From: Chloroflexota bacterium
GTDB lineage: Bacteria; Chloroflexota; Limnocylindria; Limnocylindrales; CSP1-4
DNA: 38,874 nucleotides
NCBI GenBank assembly: GCA_003141455.1
Contig: PLMA01000046.1
Span: forward strand, 16,761 to 55,634
Direction of reading: 5' to 3'
This document shows, piece after piece, positions 38,681 through 38,874 of this stretch. Within the stretch, counting starts at the first letter, position 1; each line of letters starts with the position of its first letter. The notes below the pieces were generated by a model. It saw only the letters and a list, made by a program, of their open reading frames with translations, did not search any database and was not told the DNA's origin. Position numbers and translations under genes: made by a program.

Positions 38681-38874
38681 TCAGAGGCGGATGCCGAGGA
38701 GTGCGTGGATCGCGGCGAGATCCCCTTCGGCCGGAGCGGACCCGCGTGCCGCTAGGGCGTCGACAGCGGCGACGGCGGTCGGCGTGTCGAGGTCGTGCAT
38801 GAGTGCGGCGCGCAGCCCATCGAGGATGCCGGTGGTCCCCGCTGAGCGTCCGCGGGAGGCCCAGGCGCTCCAGC
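38681..38874 (-). CDS. C-terminus of a cysteinyl-tRNA synthetase/MshC-type protein, partial
   Basis: The minus strand is open from the right edge to TGA at 38681-38683 (63 codons). The segment DGLRAALMHDLDTPTAVAAVDALAARG and the end AIHALLGIRL match the C-terminal helices of the CysS/MshC family, whose members have LADDLDTPxALAALD at this place. MshC joins cysteine to GlcN-Ins in mycothiol synthesis and CysS charges tRNA-Cys; the catalytic part is outside the window, so the two cannot be told apart. The short tail slightly favours MshC. No downstream gene on this strand is close. Confidence 0.65.
   Translation of the reverse strand, partial: WSAWASRGRSAGTTGILDGLRAALMHDLDTPTAVAAVDALAARGSAPAEGDLAAIHALLGIRL

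Overview
The window is about 68-70% GC by eye, densely coded on both strands, and carries ordinary chromosomal housekeeping and metabolic genes. I see no rRNA, tRNA, CRISPR array, insertion sequence or phage module. Several traits together suggest a Chloroflexota bacterium (Ca. Limnocylindria-like), with an actinobacterium as the less likely alternative. These are F420-type luciferase-family oxidoreductases, a nickel superoxide dismutase with its protease, TPM/DUF2207 and LysM membrane proteins, and many starts that lack a Shine-Dalgarno but have a -10-like hexamer 6-8 nt upstream. That placement is inference.

Layout. 1-9.1 kb: a GH13-like amylase cut by the left edge, a DUF885 protein, a four-helix holin-family membrane protein, a fused homocysteine methyltransferase/methylenetetrahydrofolate reductase, a TPM/DUF2207 membrane protein and an NTF2-like protein. 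9.1-14.3 kb: a LysM protein, a transmembrane flavo-haem reductase with its FMN-binding partner, divergent sodN-sodX, and an F420-type oxidoreductase. 14.4-19.3 kb: a candidate structured small RNA with a strong terminator, an unusual GNAT-Rieske fusion, a LOG-family protein, a cysteine-free ArsC-like protein, two ACT-domain genes and exonuclease III. 19.4-23.5 kb: a second LysM protein paralogous in its membrane-proximal part, an unknown anchored protein, and a beta-CASP RNase-like protein.

23.5-31 kb is a pyrimidine operon on the minus strand. Its order is leader peptide, pyrR, pyrB, pyrC, two unrecognised genes, pyrK, pyrD, a 28-codon membrane peptide, pyrE. Most junctions overlap or nearly touch; the pyrC-to-unknown-gene gap (134 bp) is the exception. 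The leader has a PyrR-type hairpin directly in front of the ribosome-binding site of a seven-codon reading frame that overlaps the pyrR start, which points to translational control. carAB and pyrF are not here.

31-38.9 kb: an ECF sigma factor with its membrane anti-sigma factor, a GalT-like protein coupled to lipB, a 75-bp tandem duplication between lipB and a phosphofructokinase gene, a polysaccharide deacetylase with a structured upstream region, a chimeric remnant joining the start of a luciferase-family oxidoreductase to the end of an MFS transporter, and the end of a cysteinyl-tRNA synthetase/MshC-type gene cut by the right edge.

Most promising for novelty: the GNAT-Rieske fusion, the translationally coupled small peptide and the two-repeat acidic protein in the pyr operon, the pyr leader peptide, the small RNA candidate, and the paralogous LysM proteins.
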